Assembly: GCA_964647395.1 (NCBI GenBank)
Contig: CAZYHR010000140.1
Location: 1-7,115 of the forward strand
DNA length: 7,115 nucleotides
Source of the DNA: Phosphoribacter sp964647395
Lineage (GTDB): Bacteria; Actinomycetota; Actinomycetes; Actinomycetales; Dermatophilaceae
Direction of reading: 5' to 3'
The translations under genes were made by a program, and so were the position numbers. Within the stretch, counting starts at the first letter, position 1. Each line of letters opens with the position of its first letter. The notes under the pieces are model-generated. The model did not search any database and had not been told where the DNA came from. It saw only the letters and a program-made list of their open reading frames with translations. This document shows positions 5,340 to 7,115 of the stretch, one piece after another.

Positions 5340-6170
5340 ATGGCCCTGCGGTTCAGTCGACGCCGCCGCAACCCAGAGGGCCGGATGCCGCTCGCCGACC
5401 ACCTGCGCGAACTGCGCAACCGGCTGGTCGTCTCGATCGTGGCCATCCTGCTGGCCAGCATCGTCGGCTGGTGGAAGTACGAGGAGATCTTCACCCGGCT
5501 GACGACGCCGTTCACGGAGGTCGCCCAGGAGAAGGGCCTGGCCACCGCGTCGGTCAACTTCCAGACGATCACCGACTCGTTCTCGATCCTCGTGACGACC
5601 GGCCTGTTCGTCGGATTCCTGCTCGCCTCCCCGATCTGGATCTACCAGATCTGGGCTTTCGTCGTGCCCGGCCTGACCAGGCGCGAGAAGCGCATCGCGC
5701 TGATCTTCGGCGGCGCCTCCGGGCCGCTGTTCGTCGCCGGGTGCGCGCTCGGACTGCTCACCCTGCCGCGGGCCGTGCACGCGCTGCTGAGCTTCACCCC
5801 GCCGACCGGCTCCAACATCATGCCCGCCGCCGACTACCTCAGTTTCGTGCTGAAGTTCATGCTGGCCTTCGGGTTCGGCTTCCTGCTGCCGGTCTTCCTG
5901 GTGGCCCTCAACGCGGCCCGCCTGCTGCCGGCTCGGGTCATGCTCAAGGGGTGGCGGGTGGCCGTCTTCCTGATCTTCCTCTTCGCGGCGATGATGACCC
6001 CCACCCCCGACGCCTACACGATGATCCTCATGGCGCTGCCGCTGGTCGCGCTGTTCTTCCTCGCGGTCGGCATCTCCGCGCTGCTCGACCGGCGCCGCGC
6101 GCGACGCGCCGCCCGCGCCCCGGCCGGCGGCTGGGGTGACCTGCCCGACGACCAGCCCTCACCCCTGTAG
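5340..6170 (+). CDS. tatC: Sec-independent (twin-arginine) translocase subunit TatC
   Basis: TatC is the core membrane receptor that recognises the twin-arginine signal peptide and recruits TatA. Predicted 276 residues with the expected six membrane helices (roughly 28-46, 81-112, 118-143, 165-190, 199-216, 221-243). Visible signatures are MPLADHLRELRNRL (16-29) before helix 1; SPIWIYQIWAFVVPGL, then TRREKR with Glu116 at the site of the signal-binding glutamate (E. coli Glu103); SNIMPAADYLSFVLKF; and TPTPDAYTM with Asp224 (E. coli Asp211). At the position of the intramembrane glutamate (E. coli Glu170, FEVP) it has Leu182 (FLLP). ATG 5340 has AGGAGA at 5324-5329, 10 nt upstream. The C-terminal tail is basic, then acidic. 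tatA lies immediately upstream. The stop codon overlaps a candidate -10 box for the next gene. Confidence 0.96.
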   Translation: MALRFSRRRRNPEGRMPLADHLRELRNRLVVSIVAILLASIVGWWKYEEIFTRLTTPFTEVAQEKGLATASVNFQTITDSFSILVTTGLFVGFLLASPIWIYQIWAFVVPGLTRREKRIALIFGGASGPLFVAGCALGLLTLPRAVHALLSFTPPTGSNIMPAADYLSFVLKFMLAFGFGFLLPVFLVALNAARLLPARVMLKGWRVAVFLIFLFAAMMTPTPDAYTMILMALPLVALFFLAVGISALLDRRRARRAARAPAGGWGDLPDDQPSPL

Positions 6171-6173
6171 CCT
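6168..6173 (+). promoter_or_regulatory. Candidate -10 box for a leaderless lipid-kinase transcript
   Basis: TAGCCT fits TANNNT. It contains the TAG stop codon of tatC and lies exactly 7 nt before the GTG start at 6181. That spacing predicts transcription starting at the initiation codon, and there is no ribosome-binding site between. It is the same arrangement as upstream of pafB. No clear -35 element is visible. Confidence 0.45.
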
Positions 6174-6180
6174 CCCGCGT

Positions 6181-7098
6181 GTGACCCCTGCTGCCGCGGC
6201 CCGCCGGGTGGCGGTGCTGGCCAACCCCCGCTCCGGCCGGCACCGGGCCGCCGACATCGCCGCGCACCTGACCCGGCAACTGCGCGCGGCCGGGCACGAG
6301 GTGCTCGACCTGTCGGCCCCGGAACCCGAGCTCGCCGTGGCCCGCACCCGGGAGCAGATCGCCGGCGGCGGCCTGGCTGCCCTGCTGGCCGTCGGCGGCG
6401 ACGGCACCGCCCACTGGGCCGTCAACGCGGTCGCCGGCACCGACGTCGCCCTCGGCGTCGTGCCCGCCGGCTCCGGCAACGACAACGCACGCACCCTGGG
6501 GATGCCCCCGGTGCGCCGACCCGACGACCTGCGGGCGTATGCCGCGGCCGTCACCGCCGGACGCACCCGCCGCATCGACCTGGGCCACTGCAGCACCGCG
6601 CACGGATCCCGTTGGTGGCTGGGCGTGCTCGGCGCGGGCTTCGACACCATCGTCAACGCGCGCAGCCGCACCCTGACCCGGCTGCACGGCACCCCGCGCT
6701 ATCTCGCCGCGGTCGCGGTGGAGCTGCCCCGGTTTCGGGGTATCCCTTACCTCGTGACCGTCGACGGGGACCGCCGCGAGCTGGAGGCGATGCTCGTCGC
6801 CGTCGGCAACGGCGGCACCTTCGGCGGGGGCATGCGGGTCTGCCCGGACGCCAGCGTCACCGAGGGCGTGCTCGACGTGCTCGTGCTGCGCCGCATCGGA
6901 CGGGGCGAGTTCCTCACGGTGTTCCCCCGGGTCTTCAACGGCAGCCACGTGCGTCATCCGGCCGTCGAGATCGTGCGCGGCTCCCGGGTGCGCGTCGAGG
7001 CACCCGGCCTCGTCGTCGAGGCCGACGGCGAGGAGGTCGGACCGCTGCCGGCCGACCTGCAGGTCCGACCCGCAGAGCTGACGGTGCTGGTGCCGTGA
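6181..7098 (+). CDS. Diacylglycerol kinase family (YegS/DagK-like) lipid kinase
   Basis: Probable ATP-dependent lipid kinase acting at the inner face of the membrane, likely phosphorylating diacylglycerol or a related lipid to return it to phospholipid synthesis. Predicted 305 residues, close to the family norm of about 300. In order, the motifs are VAVLANPRSGRH at the N-terminus (the nucleotide-binding start); GGDGT (72-76); VPAGSGNDNA (94-103); GVLGAGFDT; VAVGNGGTFGGGMRVCPDA with EGVLDVLVL; and EADGE near the C-terminus, where Asp282 matches the general-base Asp of DgkB-type enzymes. After GGDGT the sequence reads AHWAVN rather than the more usual LNEVVN. GTG 6181 was chosen because homology starts within ten residues. 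An in-frame ATG at 6136 would lie inside tatC. The gene follows tatC by 10 bp and overlaps the next start by 4 bp (GTGA). Substrate is not determinable from sequence. Confidence 0.91.
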   Translation: MTPAAAARRVAVLANPRSGRHRAADIAAHLTRQLRAAGHEVLDLSAPEPELAVARTREQIAGGGLAALLAVGGDGTAHWAVNAVAGTDVALGVVPAGSGNDNARTLGMPPVRRPDDLRAYAAAVTAGRTRRIDLGHCSTAHGSRWWLGVLGAGFDTIVNARSRTLTRLHGTPRYLAAVAVELPRFRGIPYLVTVDGDRRELEAMLVAVGNGGTFGGGMRVCPDASVTEGVLDVLVLRRIGRGEFLTVFPRVFNGSHVRHPAVEIVRGSRVRVEAPGLVVEADGEEVGPLPADLQVRPAELTVLVP

Positions 7099-7115
7099 GC
7101 CGGCTCGACGACTTC
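7095..7115 (+). CDS. Start of next gene, possibly a DEAD/DEAH-box helicase (3' end outside window)
   Basis: GTG at 7095 overlaps the lipid-kinase stop as GTGA and opens a frame reading VSRLDDF to the right edge, only seven codons. The overlap is the same type as between pafB and pafC and argues for a real, translationally coupled gene. The helicase suggestion rests on gene order: in mycobacteria and relatives a HelY-type RNA helicase gene follows tatC. It also rests on a weak resemblance to LDDF/LDxF patterns at the start of those proteins. The seven residues cannot prove the family. Confidence 0.4.

Noticed and set aside
6136..6180. ATG 6136 as start of the lipid-kinase gene
   Set aside because: It lies inside tatC and adds residues with no family resemblance. 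GTG 6181 lies next to the conserved N-terminal motif.

Overview
This is a very GC-rich, densely coding stretch with every gene on the + strand. Six of its nine internal starts are GTG, counting the gene that runs off the right edge. Gene content and order (pafA, two FKBP genes, pafB, pafC, a small membrane-protein gene, tatA, tatC, a diacylglycerol-kinase-family gene, then the start of what is probably a DEAD/DEAH helicase gene) identify it as a chromosomal core locus of an actinomycete. The order pafA-pafB-pafC-tatA-tatC-helicase is that of mycobacteria. The FKBP pair between pafA and pafB and the lipid-kinase gene after tatC suggest the order Micrococcales. A placement in or near the Intrasporangiaceae/Dermatophilaceae is only a guess.

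Layout. 2-778 is the C-terminal half or so of PafA, the ligase that attaches Pup to proteins destined for the proteasome. 838-1905 encodes an exported lipoprotein with two FKBP-type domains, the first degenerate and the second canonical. 2032-2430 encodes a small cytoplasmic FKBP prolyl isomerase. Between the two FKBP genes is a 16-bp tandem repeat that fades into the ribosome-binding region of the second. 2431-2563 holds no gene but has dense inverted-repeat structure: a 16-bp palindrome and two near-identical 40-bp units, each able to form a hairpin. 2564-3565 and 3562-4590 are pafB and pafC, overlapping by 4 bp; they encode the paired WYL-domain regulators of the RecA-independent DNA-damage response. 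4590-4922 encodes an unrecognised one-helix membrane protein with a coiled coil. 4949-5293 and 5340-6170 are tatA and tatC of the twin-arginine protein export system. 6181-7098 is a YegS/DAGK-type lipid kinase gene, and 7095-7115 is the start of the next gene.

How the genes fit together. The left part joins protein tagging for degradation (PafA) to two proline isomerases acting on opposite sides of the membrane. The centre is the PafBC stress regulator, and the right part is membrane export and lipid phosphorylation. Close spacing suggests long co-transcripts. However, TANNNT-type -10 boxes occur just before fkbp1, pafB, tatA and the lipid-kinase gene, and two of these overlap the stop codon of the gene before. 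At pafB and the kinase gene the box sits exactly 7 nt before a GTG start, which predicts leaderless mRNAs.

No tRNA, rRNA, mobile element or CRISPR array was seen, and no gene-free stretch reaches 300 bases. The genes are mostly a known conserved neighbourhood. The less-explained items are the hairpin repeat before pafB, the pafC-tatA linker protein, the two-domain FKBP lipoprotein, and a TatC that lacks the usual intramembrane glutamate.
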